Below, piece by piece: positions 19,521-29,752 of a stretch of 64,000 nucleotides of DNA. Source of the DNA: Lachancea thermotolerans CBS 6340 (lineage: Eukaryota; Ascomycota; Saccharomycetes; Saccharomycetales; Saccharomycetaceae); assembly GCF_000142805.1 (NCBI RefSeq), contig NC_013082.1, positions 1,116,001-1,180,000 of the forward strand, read 5' to 3'. Each line of letters opens with the position of its first letter. Within the stretch, counting starts at the first letter, position 1. The notes under the pieces were generated by a model. The model saw nothing but the letters and a program-made list of their open reading frames with translations. It was not told where the DNA came from and did no database searches. The position numbers and the translations under genes were made by a program.

Positions 19521-19895
19521 ATGGCTGTCAAAAAAAGAAGCAGTGAGCACACTGCTGCGCCGCTTGAGACAAAAAAACCCAGAGCTCCCTCCAGTACCGC
19601 TGAGGAAACCATTTCGCCCAAAAAGACCCTGTACGTCAACAACCTCAACGACAAGATCAAGGTACAGACGCTGCGCGAGAATCTCTACCTGCTCTTTTCA
19701 ACCTACGGTGAAGTGTTACAGATCAATGTGTCGAACAAAAATAGAGGGCAGGCATTTATCGTTTTGAGAACCCCCGACGAGGCCAACGTAGCTATGATAT
19801 CTTTGCAGAAAGAAACCTTTTTTGAGAAAGAGCTGCACATACAATTCTCTAGACAGGACTCCAAGCTGGTGGCAAGCGACTCACCCGCTCGCTAA
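19521..19895 (+). CDS. MSL1: U2 snRNP protein Msl1 (U2B'')
   Basis: U2B''-like component of the U2 snRNP, which binds a U2 snRNA stem-loop together with the U2A' homologue Lea1. The 124-residue protein has a basic N-terminal tail of about 35 residues and one RRM. RNP2 is LYVNNLND, with the KTLYVNNL start typical of U1A/U2B''. RNP1 is weakly conserved as NRGQAFIVL. It lacks the second RRM of the metazoan proteins, as does the S. cerevisiae protein. A CACGTG at 19359-19364 lies in its promoter. In S. cerevisiae MSL1 (YIR009W) is next to PRI1; here the YER genes are interleaved. Confidence 0.92.
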   Translation: MAVKKRSSEHTAAPLETKKPRAPSSTAEETISPKKTLYVNNLNDKIKVQTLRENLYLLFSTYGEVLQINVSNKNRGQAFIVLRTPDEANVAMISLQKETFFEKELHIQFSRQDSKLVASDSPAR

Positions 19896-20916
19896 CGGCC
19901 CTATATGCGGCTAATCCACCTCCATCTCCATGCTCCTGCCGGTTCCGTACCAAGTATTTGACATTAAAAACCGCAGCTGCTGAACTGGGATGCCGCGGGC
20001 CTTAAAAAAATCCAAGCAGCACACCCAATAAAAAAGGAATCCTTCATAGGAATCGCCACTCTTTTTGCACTTGCGCCGACCGCATAAGATCGCTGGCAAC
20101 ATAAAAGTGTGGGCGGGCATATTTCTTGCAACTAACGTAAGTCACCTTTAACTCGGTACAGCATGCTTCGGTGCATCTGTCTAGCTACTAAAAGTTGCCA
20201 GGCTGGTGCGGCTGTTACACAGTCCAAACTAACAAGTGGGAAAACTGCTACTCGGCTCGACAAAAATAATATTCTTCCACGCGTGGCTGAGGCTTTGTGG
20301 ACTGTGATTAACAGTTCAAGCCTAGTAACTGTCTTTTTAGCTCGAGAAACAAGAAAGTGCCAGCACAGCTCGGTACCGAATCCGCAGAGGCGTTTGTCGC
20401 AGTCGTTTTTCAACAGTTTACGGGAATTCTGCGGCCTAAATGTTATATGCTAATACTCCGTGCTCACTCCGAAACGCTCCCTATATATTTACACCCTCTT
20501 CTAGCCTTGAAACTCCGTCACAGAACCCCTGATAGTCAAAATTCCACTGTCAGAACGCAAGGTCATGAGAATCGGGTGTTAAGCGCCGCTCAAATCTGAT
20601 TGCTGTGTCTATTACTCCACTCCTCGCGTGTTTCCCGAAGCATCCACTACGCAGGTTTACTACCCTTTGAGTTGAAATATCAGATTCATGCCGTACTGAA
20701 AATCTGTGCAGTTAATGTTCCTGTCGCTATTTCGCCAAACTGTCACTGTCACACAAGAGGAAAAAAAATTGTGACATGAGGGGGTCATGTCAGTAGGCTC
20801 GGTAATTGTGGGGTACCCACTGATATAAAGCAGCACGTAAGCGGAAAGTGGTTCAACTTTCAAAATGGCAAAAGTAGAGTAACATACTTCAAAAGCTGTA
20901 ATTTCAACAGTCAACG
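19896..20916. other. Intergenic region MSL1-FAA2
   Basis: About 1 kb. The open frames inside it (up to 96 codons, both strands) carry no recognisable family and overlap one another. It ends with the FAA2 promoter: a TATA box at 20824-20829 and GTGGGGTACCCAC, a near-palindrome, at about 20808-20820. I cannot assign a function to the remainder. Confidence 0.4.
20824..20829 (+). promoter_or_regulatory. TATA box of FAA2
   Basis: TATAAA, 88 bp before the FAA2 ATG. A TATA-type promoter fits a gene strongly regulated by carbon source. Just upstream lies a GTGGGG motif that could act as an Adr1-type half site, but this is inference. Confidence 0.5.
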
Positions 20917-23163
20917 ATGAGCAAACAAGACGGCTACATTAGCCTCTCGGAGCTTATCGAAACAGACAAAAGGTTTCAGAATCTCAGAGAAGAATTAGCA
21001 GTCTACGACAAAAATTCAAAAGAATATCTGAGCAACCTCATCAGCAAGCTGCCCTTAACTAACCACGTAAGCTACCGTCAATTTCTGAAGGAGCAGGCGG
21101 TCAGCTTGGAAAGCTCGAAAAAGCACGGCTACAGCCCCGTGTTTAGAAGTTCATTAAGTCCGGAGTGCCTCGTGTCAAACGTTCACCCTCGCCTATCGAC
21201 CTTCTTCGAGCTTTTTAATTTCTCCGTAGAGCGCTTCCCTGATAATGACTGCCTTGGCCAAAGGAGCCAAGATCGTGTCACCGGGCACTGGGGCCAGCAT
21301 TATGAGTTTGAGTCGTATAGGGAGATACAGGAGCGCAGCCAAAACTTGGGCAGCGGTATAATGACAGTTGTAAATCTCAAGCGGAAGCGGAGATTCGGTT
21401 CCAACGACTTTATCGTCAGCTTTCTGTCAACAAACCGTAAGGAGTGGGTTATTTCTGATTTAGCATGCCAGGGCTATTCGTTGGGAAACACTGCGCTATA
21501 CGAAACACTGGGGCTAGACACATCAGAGTACATTTTGAACGTAACCGAGTCTCCAGTGCTGATTCTATCGAAAGAAAATATCTATCGCGTGATGGAGATG
21601 GTTCCCAAGTTGCCGCACCTGAGCACGATTGTTTGCATGGACGAATTGAGTGACCTTGAACTGGCGCAGCTCAATGGGCCCCTTTTGCCGCAGCACACAA
21701 ACAGCAAAGGAGAGCGGATTTCAATTTTGAATTTCAGACAAGTTGAGAGAATCGGGGCTTCAAATAAGGTTCCACTCATCCCTCCCACACCAGACTCCTT
21801 GTATACTATTTCATTTACCTCTGGAACTACGGGCACTCCGAAAGGTGTGCAGATGAAGCAAAGCCACGTTGCTGCTGCCGTCGCATTTGTGTTATCTACA
21901 CTTCGCATGCCTCGATTAAAGCATCGCAGTCAAGCTTATGACCTATGCTTTTTGCCATTAGCCCACATTTTTGAGAGACAGATTGTCGCGTTCGATTTGT
22001 CGTCTGGCACCGCTATTGGCTTCCTACACAAGCCTGATCCTTCGGTACTAGTAGAGGATTTGAAGCTTTTGAAACCCGACGTTTTCCCCTCTGTTCCTCG
22101 AATTTTGACCAAATTTGAAGCTGGCATTAAGAACTCTCTACAAAATGGAGACGGATCGGCCGTGACCAAGAACGTCGCAAGCACCATACTCAACAAGAGA
22201 CTCGAGCGTACGACGCATCACGGAGGGAAAGACCATTCCATTTTGAACACAGTTGTTTTTCATCGAGTCCTTATTGACAAGATTCGTTCATCCCTTGGGC
22301 TAGAGAACCTCGACGTCGTTATTACGGGATCAGCCCCTATATCTAATGATACACTGCTGTTTATGAAAAGTGCTCTTGACTGCGGCGTGAGGCAGGGGTA
22401 TGGCCTCACTGAAACTTTTGCGGGCATATGCTTGAGTGAGGCGCGTGAAAGGGATTCCGGAACTTGTGGCGGGATGGCAGTCACGACGGAATGCAGGTTG
22501 AGATCCATTCCCGAGATGGGATACGATGCAGAGCACGACCTCAAAGGAGAAGTTCAACTGCGCGGCTCACAAGTTTTTCGAGGCTATTACAAAAACCCTC
22601 AAGAGACATCAAGGGCTTTGGGGGAAGACGGCTGGTACTCAACGGGGGACGTTGGATTTATTGACTCCAAAGGCCGGCTCAGTATCATTGATAGGGTCAA
22701 GAATTTCTTTAAGCTAGCTCAAGGTGAATACATTGCGCCAGAGAAAATTGAAAGTGTCTACTTGTCGTCATGTCCTTATCTCACGCAAATTTCTGTCCAC
22801 GGCGACTCCTTGCAGACCTTTTTAGTCGCGGTAATTGGCCTTGAGTTGGACATCACGGCTCCTATCATTCACAAGAAAATACCTGAATTGCGGGGGTTTA
22901 GTGGAAAGGACCTTGTTGACGAGATAAACAAAAGCCGCGCGCATCGCAAAGCGCTGATTGTATTGATTAACAGTTTTATCGAGGGCCTACAAGGATTCGA
23001 GAAAATCCACAATCTCTATGTTGGAATCGAACCATTGAAGGTCACGGATGATACCATAACTCCAACCTTAAAAGTAAAGCGAGCGAACGCAGCAAAACAT
23101 TTCAGAAAAATTCTTGAAAATCTGTATGAGGAGGGCTCTTTAATCAAAGTTGAAAAGCTTTAA
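20917..23163 (+). CDS. FAA2: Medium-chain acyl-CoA synthetase, peroxisomal
   Basis: Activates medium- and long-chain fatty acids to acyl-CoA inside the peroxisome, using ATP. The product has 748 residues (744 in S. cerevisiae). The AMP-binding motif YTISFTSGTTGTPKG lies near residues 293-307. It is followed by LPLAHIFERQ, GSAPIS and GYGLTET, and by the adenylate-binding WYSTGDVG, DRVKNFFKLAQGEYIAPEKIE block typical of the long-chain acyl-CoA synthetase class. The last three residues, EKL, are a PTS1-like peroxisomal signal matching what I recall for yeast Faa2. ANT1 at 45801-46781 encodes the carrier that brings ATP into peroxisomes for this reaction. It lies upstream of BIM1 as YER015W does, but with one extra gene between. 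Confidence 0.96.
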   Translation: MSKQDGYISLSELIETDKRFQNLREELAVYDKNSKEYLSNLISKLPLTNHVSYRQFLKEQAVSLESSKKHGYSPVFRSSLSPECLVSNVHPRLSTFFELFNFSVERFPDNDCLGQRSQDRVTGHWGQHYEFESYREIQERSQNLGSGIMTVVNLKRKRRFGSNDFIVSFLSTNRKEWVISDLACQGYSLGNTALYETLGLDTSEYILNVTESPVLILSKENIYRVMEMVPKLPHLSTIVCMDELSDLELAQLNGPLLPQHTNSKGERISILNFRQVERIGASNKVPLIPPTPDSLYTISFTSGTTGTPKGVQMKQSHVAAAVAFVLSTLRMPRLKHRSQAYDLCFLPLAHIFERQIVAFDLSSGTAIGFLHKPDPSVLVEDLKLLKPDVFPSVPRILTKFEAGIKNSLQNGDGSAVTKNVASTILNKRLERTTHHGGKDHSILNTVVFHRVLIDKIRSSLGLENLDVVITGSAPISNDTLLFMKSALDCGVRQGYGLTETFAGICLSEARERDSGTCGGMAVTTECRLRSIPEMGYDAEHDLKGEVQLRGSQVFRGYYKNPQETSRALGEDGWYSTGDVGFIDSKGRLSIIDRVKNFFKLAQGEYIAPEKIESVYLSSCPYLTQISVHGDSLQTFLVAVIGLELDITAPIIHKKIPELRGFSGKDLVDEINKSRAHRKALIVLINSFIEGLQGFEKIHNLYVGIEPLKVTDDTITPTLKVKRANAAKHFRKILENLYEEGSLIKVEKL

Positions 23164-23220
23164 GGGAATCTCTCAAATGGGTTGTTTTGATTCTTATTCT
23201 TTAACACTATAATATATGAC

Positions 23221-24351
23221 TTACGTAAACTCCGGTGGCAGATTTGCTTTCCTATAAAGGTGAGATATTGGTTTGTTTGCCTGCTTTAAAAATTTCTCCA
23301 AAACCTCGATGCACTCTTCTAGAGACTTGCCTCGCTTGATGCCTGTCTCGATAGCCCTGATTATGATCAGACGCCGGCTATACTTTTTCTTAACGTTCCT
23401 ATGAAGATTAGATCTCCAGCGGTTTGAGAAGGACTGCTCGAGAGAACGTATAGACACTCCTTTTGCACCAATCTTGTGATACTCATTCCAGACATCACTG
23501 ATCGTGGCGTATTTTTCCGAGAAGCGAATTCCCCACTTCTCCATAATGTCTTGTTCCCCGAGTTGAGAAGTGGGAGTTGGGGGCGCACTAGAATAGGCAT
23601 TGTTTGGCGTTGAGGGGGTGTTGAGTCTGAGTGGGAATATGGGTATGTTACGGAGAGAGAGATTGGGTGTACACTCCAAAGGATGTGCGATCTCTATTCC
23701 ACTTCCACTGCGGTTTCTATGGGACTGTGGCATAAGAAATTCATTTGAAAGAGTCCTTTTCCTTAAATTTTGGGCCATCGCATCATTTATTAGAGATGTG
23801 ATATCCTCACCACTTCCTGCTTGGTCACAATCTCGGAGTACTAAAGAAGGAACCATCCCCTGTAAGTAAGGCGTTGTTAAATTTGTGTGAGAGTGTGAAT
23901 TAGTTGCTAAGTCTTGCAGTCCCACAAGGCTCGCCTTTTGCCCATTTGTCAGCGAACCCTCGATACAGTCCGAACCTGAGGCCCGCTTAGATGTCGTGAC
24001 TACGGGGGTGTGCCGAGAGGCGTTTGACCCGGAGTTGGAAGAGATTTCGGTGGCTTCCAAGATAGCTCCAACGTCGTCGAAGTCGCGCAAGTGCTCGTCC
24101 TCTAACACGATAGGAGGACTGCCCCCCAACTCATCATGTGAAATGCTAGGAAGCGACTCTCTAAGTCTCCTGATGACATACTTTTGTAACGCTTCGCGCT
24201 CCTTTTTTTCGCTTCTCAGCTGGGTTTGCAAGGTATCAACCTGGTGCTGTAGTATCGCCAGCTTCTCTGCCATGGATCCCACAACGTTTGAGACACTGTT
24301 CTGAATCACACCACTGCTTGTCACTGCAATGCTCTCGTCGGGCGTTGTCAT
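23221..24351 (-). CDS. Gcr1_C-domain transcription factor, Msn1-like
   Basis: Probable DNA-binding transcription regulator. Of 376 residues, about 273-358 form the Gcr1_C domain shared by Gcr1, Hot1 and Msn1. The pattern is VWNEYHKIG, SIRSLEQSF..RWR, KKYSRRLIIIRAIETG, KRGKSLEECIEVLE, then a tail PISHLYRKANLPPEF resembling the very C-terminus of S. cerevisiae Msn1. Near the N-terminus (about 25-65) a heptad-like stretch AEKLAILQHQVDTLQTQLRS predicts a coiled coil, and a Ser/Thr-rich linker follows. The length and layout resemble Msn1 (382 residues). FAA2 and BIM1 are direct neighbours in S. cerevisiae, so this gene is either lost or relocated there. It is convergent with FAA2 (57-bp gap). The one-to-one orthologue is unresolved. 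Confidence 0.8.
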   Translation of the reverse strand: MTTPDESIAVTSSGVIQNSVSNVVGSMAEKLAILQHQVDTLQTQLRSEKKEREALQKYVIRRLRESLPSISHDELGGSPPIVLEDEHLRDFDDVGAILEATEISSNSGSNASRHTPVVTTSKRASGSDCIEGSLTNGQKASLVGLQDLATNSHSHTNLTTPYLQGMVPSLVLRDCDQAGSGEDITSLINDAMAQNLRKRTLSNEFLMPQSHRNRSGSGIEIAHPLECTPNLSLRNIPIFPLRLNTPSTPNNAYSSAPPTPTSQLGEQDIMEKWGIRFSEKYATISDVWNEYHKIGAKGVSIRSLEQSFSNRWRSNLHRNVKKKYSRRLIIIRAIETGIKRGKSLEECIEVLEKFLKQANKPISHLYRKANLPPEFT

Positions 24352-24861
24352 TCCGTGTCAGTTCTTAGAGATTTCCAACTGTAGTTAAAGCCTAGCAAGT
24401 GCCGCACCCTAGACCAATATGCACTAGGAGGTGGTACAAGAGACCCGAGATAGCTCTTTCCGGCCCTTAAAAGTCTGTGTATGGTTTGATGCTGCTCTTT
24501 ATTCCACCGAACAAGATATAATCAGCACCAGAGGACTCAAGAGCTGCCCTGCGCAGAATAATGCTAAACCCGTGTGCCTCGAGCCGCAATATTGCCTGTA
24601 GCCCCAAGATTCTGGCAAGGGTTGATCAAAAAGCCCTTCGTCGCTCGAACTCCAGGCAACTAACCGCTATATTAACTCGCTTAACTCGCTTCTGATGCAC
24701 AGAAGATGTTTTGAGTATTCCATGAGTTAGATTAATAACCTGGCAAGGGCGATTGTTGTTCTTATATACGAACAAGTGTCATATTGTAACAGCATTTGAA
24801 TTCAAACGTAAACTCATCAATAGAGATTGACACACCAAGCTAATTGCAAGAGTCGAATGCG
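24352..24861. other. Divergent promoter region, MSN1-like gene / BIM1
   Basis: 510 bp. A 10-bp direct repeat-like TTAACTCGCTT occurs in tandem near 24672-24691. No other element was recognised. Confidence 0.35.
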
Positions 24862-25812
24862 ATGAGTGGCGTTGGGGAATCCAGATCGGAGCTTTTGAGT
24901 TGGCTTAATGAGCTCCTCAAGCTAAACTACGTGAAGATTGAGCAATGTGGCACGGGAGCAGCATACTGCCAAATCATCGATTCGATATATCGAGATGTAC
25001 CGATGCACAGAGTGAAATTCAATGCCACGGCTGAATACGAGTTTTTAACAAACTTCAAGATCTTACAGAGCAGTTTCACGAAGCATCGGCTCGAGAAAAC
25101 GATTTTAGTGGAGAAACTGGTCAGATGCCGATTTCAAGACAACTTGGAGTTCCTGCAATGGCTCAAGAAGTTCTGGGTTCAAAACAAGGATGAAAGCGAA
25201 TACGATGCAGAATCGAGGAGGAAATATCGTGCGCCAGCGCCCGCTGGAGGGGCAGCACTGTCGCAATCTGCACCAAGTTTGTCGGGCGGCGCAAGCAGTG
25301 TTGTCAAAAGGCGCACAGGTGGCGCCTTGCGAGGGTCCACGGCAGTGCCGCCGCGGACAGCAGCTCTTGGGAGGTCTTCAGCGCCTCTTGCAACACGCAA
25401 AGCTTTCAATGAGCAGCTTCTTAACACCCAGGCACAACTCTCTCAGACCCAACAGGACATGGAAAAGCTACAGAAGGAAGCGGCACAGTATCGGGAGGCC
25501 ATGGCTATAATGGAAAGAGAGCGTGATTTTTACTTTGGAAAGCTTAGGGATATCGAAATTCTGTCGCAGTCAACCAAAGATCTGTGCAAAGAAGGCGTGT
25601 ATTCCTCCGATCCAAACGAGCTGGTGCGGTTCCTGGACAAGGTGCAGCAGATCCTTTACGCAACAGAAGAAGGCTTCGAGGTGGTTGAAGAGTATCCGAG
25701 CGATGGAAATCTTAGAGATCCAGTAATAAATAATATTAGTACCGCACCGGATCCAATGGAAGTCAAGCACCAACCAGCTCATAACTTAATCACGGATGAG
25801 GAAACATTCTAA
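24862..25812 (+). CDS. BIM1: EB1-family microtubule plus-end protein Bim1
   Basis: EB1 homologue that tracks growing microtubule plus ends and recruits partners in spindle positioning. The 316-residue protein has an N-terminal calponin-homology domain (about 1-130: GESRSELLSWLNELLKLNY, CGTGAAYCQIIDSIY, VKFNATAEYEF, FQDNLEFLQWLKKFW). A low-complexity Ala/Ser/Arg linker (about 130-180) follows. The EB1 homology coiled coil and motif come next (about 190-275), with FYFGKLRDIEIL, the EBH four-helix-bundle core. The tail is acidic and ends EETF, which resembles the CAP-Gly-binding EEY/F C-terminus of EB1 proteins. The ATG at 24862 (MSGVGESR) matches the yeast start. Confidence 0.96.
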   Translation: MSGVGESRSELLSWLNELLKLNYVKIEQCGTGAAYCQIIDSIYRDVPMHRVKFNATAEYEFLTNFKILQSSFTKHRLEKTILVEKLVRCRFQDNLEFLQWLKKFWVQNKDESEYDAESRRKYRAPAPAGGAALSQSAPSLSGGASSVVKRRTGGALRGSTAVPPRTAALGRSSAPLATRKAFNEQLLNTQAQLSQTQQDMEKLQKEAAQYREAMAIMERERDFYFGKLRDIEILSQSTKDLCKEGVYSSDPNELVRFLDKVQQILYATEEGFEVVEEYPSDGNLRDPVINNISTAPDPMEVKHQPAHNLITDEETF

Positions 25813-25954
25813 TGGCAGGGGCCGGTGAGTCAAGGCGAGATTGAGTCTGAGGCACGTTGGCGATTCCCGTTCGCATTCCAAGAGAAAAAACTGCTTATTC
25901 TGTTTCCAGCTAATTTGAATGTTATTTACAGGACAAGTTTATATACCAGGAAGC

Positions 25955-28174
25955 TCATGCATTAACGACGTTGCCGTCATCTTTCTTAGGATCGAGGTAC
26001 TTTTCGAAAGCCTCGTTCTTCTCAGGGAAAGGCCTGGGGCCTAGCAGCCGTATCATGTCCTCCCTTGTAATGACCTCTTTGCGGAGCAGCTCTTGTGCTA
26101 CGGCATCGACTTTTTGTAAATTATCCGTCAAGAGTTGCTTGCATTGGCGATGCGCCTCATCGACAATCTTTTTGACCTCGAGATCTATTTTGCGTGAAGT
26201 TTGCTCGCTAAACGGCTTGTTCACCTGAACGCCGCTGTTGTCTTGGTCATAGGCAATGTAGCCCATGACACGGGACATACCCAACTTAGTAACCATAGCA
26301 TTTGCCATATTGGTAACTTTCTTGAAGTCGTCATGAGCGCCGCTTGTGACGTAGGGGAAATGTAGCTCCTCAGAAACCCTTCCTCCCAACGCCATTACCA
26401 TACGGTGCTGAAATTGTTCCTGAGACACCAAGTACTGGTCTGGTGGCAGGTACTGGGCGTACCCAAGAGCACCTTGGCCCCTTGGAATTATGCTAACCTT
26501 AAGAAGGGGATCCGCGTGCTGCAGGTACCAACCACACACGGCGTGGCCAGCTTCATGATATGCAACAGTTTTCTTCTCCTCTGGAGACAGAACACGGGAT
26601 TTCTTCTCTAAACCGGCGATCACTCGCTCAATGGCCTGCTCGAAGTTCGCCAGTTCAACAAATGGCTTTTTGTATCTGGCAGCAATCAAAGCCGCTTCGT
26701 TACAGGCGTTGGCGATGTCGGCACCAGCGAAACCGGGAGTCAGAGCAGCGAGTTTGCCTGCCAGCATCTCTTTTTCGCCAGGTGAAGCATAACGGGGGCT
26801 TAAGTTAAGTTTCTTCAGATGGACTTGGTAAATGGCCTTCCTGCCCTCCACATCCGGGGCGTCGATCTGAATGTGGCGGTCGAATCTGCCTGGTCTCAGC
26901 AAAGCGGGGTCCAAAACGTCTGGCCTGTTAGTACCTGCCAGAACCACGACCTGGTCGTTGGTACCAAAACCGTCCATTTCAACCAGAAGCTGATTTAAGG
27001 TTGCTTCACGCTCGTCGTTGGCGCCACCCATGGCGCCGCCCTTGCCTCTTTCTTTGCCGATAGCGTCGATCTCATCGACAAAGATAATGGCGGGGGCCAT
27101 TTTGCGGGCGTTTTCGAAGAGGTCGCGTACACGAGACGCACCGACACCTACGAACATCTCCACGAACTCGGAACCGGAAACGGATAGGAAGGGGACCCCG
27201 GCCTCACCGGCTGTTGCTTTGGCAAGGAGAGTCTTACCGGTACCTGGGGGGCCGGATAAGATGGCCCCGCGAGGAATCTTCGCACCCAGTGCCTTGTACT
27301 TGTCGGGCTTCTGCAGGAAATGCACAAACTCCATAATTTCGGCCTTAGCTTCGTTACAGCCGGCCACGTCCTTGAAATTAACCTTGATGTCGGTTTCTTT
27401 GTTGAAAAGTTTGGCCTTGGACTTGCCAACGCCAAACATACCACCCATGGGCCCCCCGCCGGGGCCGCCAACGCCGCCAGACGCGCGGCGGGTGATGAAG
27501 TACAGCCCACCGAGCAAGATCACGGTGGGGATGAAAGGGAAAAGGTACTGCAGAAGCGAGGCCTTCTCGACGTAGGTGACGGGGATGCGTTCGTCGGGCG
27601 GAATCTGCAGCTTGTCCTGAATCTGGTCAAGCTGCTCCTCGAAGACGTCGATGGACCCTATCGTGAAAGCCACGATAGGAGACGAGTTAGGCAGCGAGAA
27701 GAAGCCGTTGCCGGTGCCCAGGCCCTCGGCGGCCTGCGGCAGGAGCTCGGCTTCTACCACATACTTGTTGACGACGTATATTTTCTTGACCAGGCCTTTC
27801 TCCAGGTACTTGGTCTTGAAGTCCTGGAACGTGAGCAGCGGGCCGTCCTGGGAGTCAGCACCCGGCGACGTCAGCACGTGGAACAGAAAGGTGAAGCCGA
27901 CCGTTAGATACACGGTTTTGGCGAACTGCTTAGAGCGGAAGTACTCACCCAGGCTCTTGAAGTCCTCGTCTTTGGGGTCTTTCTTGTCGCGCTTGTCGTT
28001 GTCGCGCTTGTCGCTGTTGCGCTTGTTGTTGCCGTCGGAGCCGCTGTGCTGGAAGCGCGCGCTCACGAGCCGGAGCGGCGCGCGCGCGGCGCCCCGCGAG
28101 ACCAGCGGTGCTGCGATGGTGCAGCTACGAGACACGCCTCTGCGTGGGGCAGAGAACAGGATGTTTCGAAGCAT
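25955..28174 (-). CDS. AFG3: m-AAA protease subunit Afg3
   Basis: ATP-dependent zinc metalloprotease of the mitochondrial inner membrane. It assembles with Yta12 to degrade membrane proteins and to process MrpL32. The product has 739 residues (761 in S. cerevisiae). In order: a basic Arg/Ser presequence from [13 protein letters not shown], a linker rich in Asn, Asp and Lys, two membrane spans around the FtsH extracellular domain (second around [16 protein letters not shown]), the AAA module with GPPGTGKT near residue 307 and IIFVDEIDA near 366, the SRH with RPGRFDRHI, and the protease active site HEAGH near 541. Upstream codons have only a GTG start, so the ATG at 28174 is used. The promoter holds a dense CACGTG cluster. 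It is convergent with BIM1, as in YER016W-YER017C. Confidence 0.96.
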   Translation of the reverse strand: MLRNILFSAPRRGVSRSCTIAAPLVSRGAARAPLRLVSARFQHSGSDGNNKRNSDKRDNDKRDKKDPKDEDFKSLGEYFRSKQFAKTVYLTVGFTFLFHVLTSPGADSQDGPLLTFQDFKTKYLEKGLVKKIYVVNKYVVEAELLPQAAEGLGTGNGFFSLPNSSPIVAFTIGSIDVFEEQLDQIQDKLQIPPDERIPVTYVEKASLLQYLFPFIPTVILLGGLYFITRRASGGVGGPGGGPMGGMFGVGKSKAKLFNKETDIKVNFKDVAGCNEAKAEIMEFVHFLQKPDKYKALGAKIPRGAILSGPPGTGKTLLAKATAGEAGVPFLSVSGSEFVEMFVGVGASRVRDLFENARKMAPAIIFVDEIDAIGKERGKGGAMGGANDEREATLNQLLVEMDGFGTNDQVVVLAGTNRPDVLDPALLRPGRFDRHIQIDAPDVEGRKAIYQVHLKKLNLSPRYASPGEKEMLAGKLAALTPGFAGADIANACNEAALIAARYKKPFVELANFEQAIERVIAGLEKKSRVLSPEEKKTVAYHEAGHAVCGWYLQHADPLLKVSIIPRGQGALGYAQYLPPDQYLVSQEQFQHRMVMALGGRVSEELHFPYVTSGAHDDFKKVTNMANAMVTKLGMSRVMGYIAYDQDNSGVQVNKPFSEQTSRKIDLEVKKIVDEAHRQCKQLLTDNLQKVDAVAQELLRKEVITREDMIRLLGPRPFPEKNEAFEKYLDPKKDDGNVVNA

Positions 28175-29752
28175 CTGTGTGTAGCGCGATGGGAGAGACG
28201 CGAGAGCCGATGCGGAAGCGGAGAGGCGGTTTGCGTTGTAGAACACAGGGCTGGCGATGGTGGTTGTGTTAGAGGGTGACAGGGCGGGACCGGCTGGAGC
28301 GCACGAATTTCGCCACCCGCGGCGCGGGGGGAAGAGAATAGAGCACGTGAGTGGTCACGTGCGGAGGCGTGCCGCTCGGCCACGTGACTATACACCATCA
28401 CGTGATGATGAAGTAGCCGGATCATGTGACCACGGCTGTATCTCACTCTATACGCAAGAATACAGACCCGGTCGCGTGGCCATTCTTTCCACGTGACCCG
28501 TCTCGCGCTCGCGCCTGCCACCGGCTCCTAGCCCCTGTTCGCGCCAGCCTTCCAGCCGTCGCGCCCCTTCGCTCAACCCTCGGCCCAGCGGCTCCAGCGG
28601 CTCCAGCACCCTGCCAAGTTTCCGTTGTGCTTCCGCTTCCGGCCCCAGCTCCGGCTCAGCTTCCGTTCCGGCGCCGGACCTTCCTCGGCCAAACGCTAAC
28701 CGACCCCGGCGTACTCCGCTTACCCCCCGCTTACCTCCGACGGTTCCATTCTTGTTGCTAGCGCCCCTTGGCCGTCCTAGCCTACGAACCGCGCAGCGGT
28801 CGCTATTACCACTGCCCAACAGATTACAAACGGTGGGCACAAAAAAAACTGGGCAGCGCCGCTCCCGATCACGCGCGCGTTCTTCTAGGACATGCGTTCC
28901 TTGGTCTCTGCTATCAACAAAGCGTGGTGTGCCCTCGAGCTCCCTGCACCACGCGATTGTGCGCACTTGGTGTTCTAGAATTTTTATTGTTTCTTCCAGA
29001 CCCGCCCGCAGGACCATGTGCCGAGGAACTAATGCACGCTGGAAGTGCACTGCAGGATCGCTTAACGCCGAGCGTGCGGCGTCGATAAGCGTTGTTGGGG
29101 GGAGAGGACACCTGGGCTACATGCAAGGCAATGAGCTGCAGGCCGGGGCCTTCTTTGGTAAGCAGACGGATCGTCGTATCTGACGGGGATCTCGGTACGT
29201 ACGAAAAGAAGGAACCCTGCCGCGCGTATCGAAGCGCTGGGGGGCAAGCTTCGAGCATCAAGAGAGCTGGTTCCTTGCAGCTGCGTAGTTTAGCCCGCAC
29301 CCTGCAGATGGAAGTCCTCGGCAGGAGAGGGGGGATCTTCGCTTCGTACTTTATCAAAGAAGGTAAATTGTGTATTAACTCAGAATCTGTATGTAAAAAG
29401 TAAATGTGGGCGGCTGCTCCTTCCAGGAGTTGGGTCCGTCGCCCGTCCGCTGCGCACGTGAAACCGGCCCGCGCGCGCAATGAGGCGGAAGCAGCAATGT
29501 AGTATTAAGTTGTGTGAGAAAGGGTGTTTTTGTGTTTTTTGGTGAGTGTTTGTTGCTGAACTGAGGGAAGGTGGGGGGAGATATTCCGCCGTTTTGGGTT
29601 TTGCTTGGTGTTATTTTGTGATTGTGGCAGGCAGAGTAGCGGCGAAGAAACAAATCTGTCGTTCTCTCTCTCTCCTCTGTCACCTTGTCCTGGTAGATTA
29701 TTTTGCGTAGTGTTTTCCGTTGGGACGGGGCTCTTGCCGGGCGCGGGGCGCG
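28175..29752. other. 1.6-kb GC-rich gene-free stretch upstream of AFG3
   Basis: Between the AFG3 start and the 3' end of the HMG gene, both on the minus strand. GC-rich with long overlapping open frames on both strands, as expected by chance where stop codons are scarce. They are dominated by Ala, Arg, Pro and Ser and show no domain. In S. cerevisiae the next gene would be SPC25; it is absent here. Confidence 0.5.
28344..28495. promoter_or_regulatory. Cluster of six E-boxes upstream of AFG3
   Basis: CACGTG occurs at 28344-28349, 28356-28361, 28381-28386, 28399-28404 and 28490-28495, with CATGTG at 28423-28428. They lie 170-321 bp upstream of the AFG3 ATG. CACGTG is the site of Cbf1 and related bHLH factors. 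In yeasts outside the post-duplication group Cbf1 is reported to regulate respiratory and ribosomal genes, so a role in AFG3 control is plausible inference. Confidence 0.6.

Noticed and set aside
27018-28184. Long plus-strand open frames opposite AFG3
   Set aside because: GC-rich codons of AFG3 leave few stops on the other strand; translations lack any domain.
28448-29050. 200-codon minus-strand frame between AFG3 and the HMG gene
   Set aside because: Arg/Gly/Glu-rich chance translation in GC-rich DNA, overlapped by equally long plus-strand frames.
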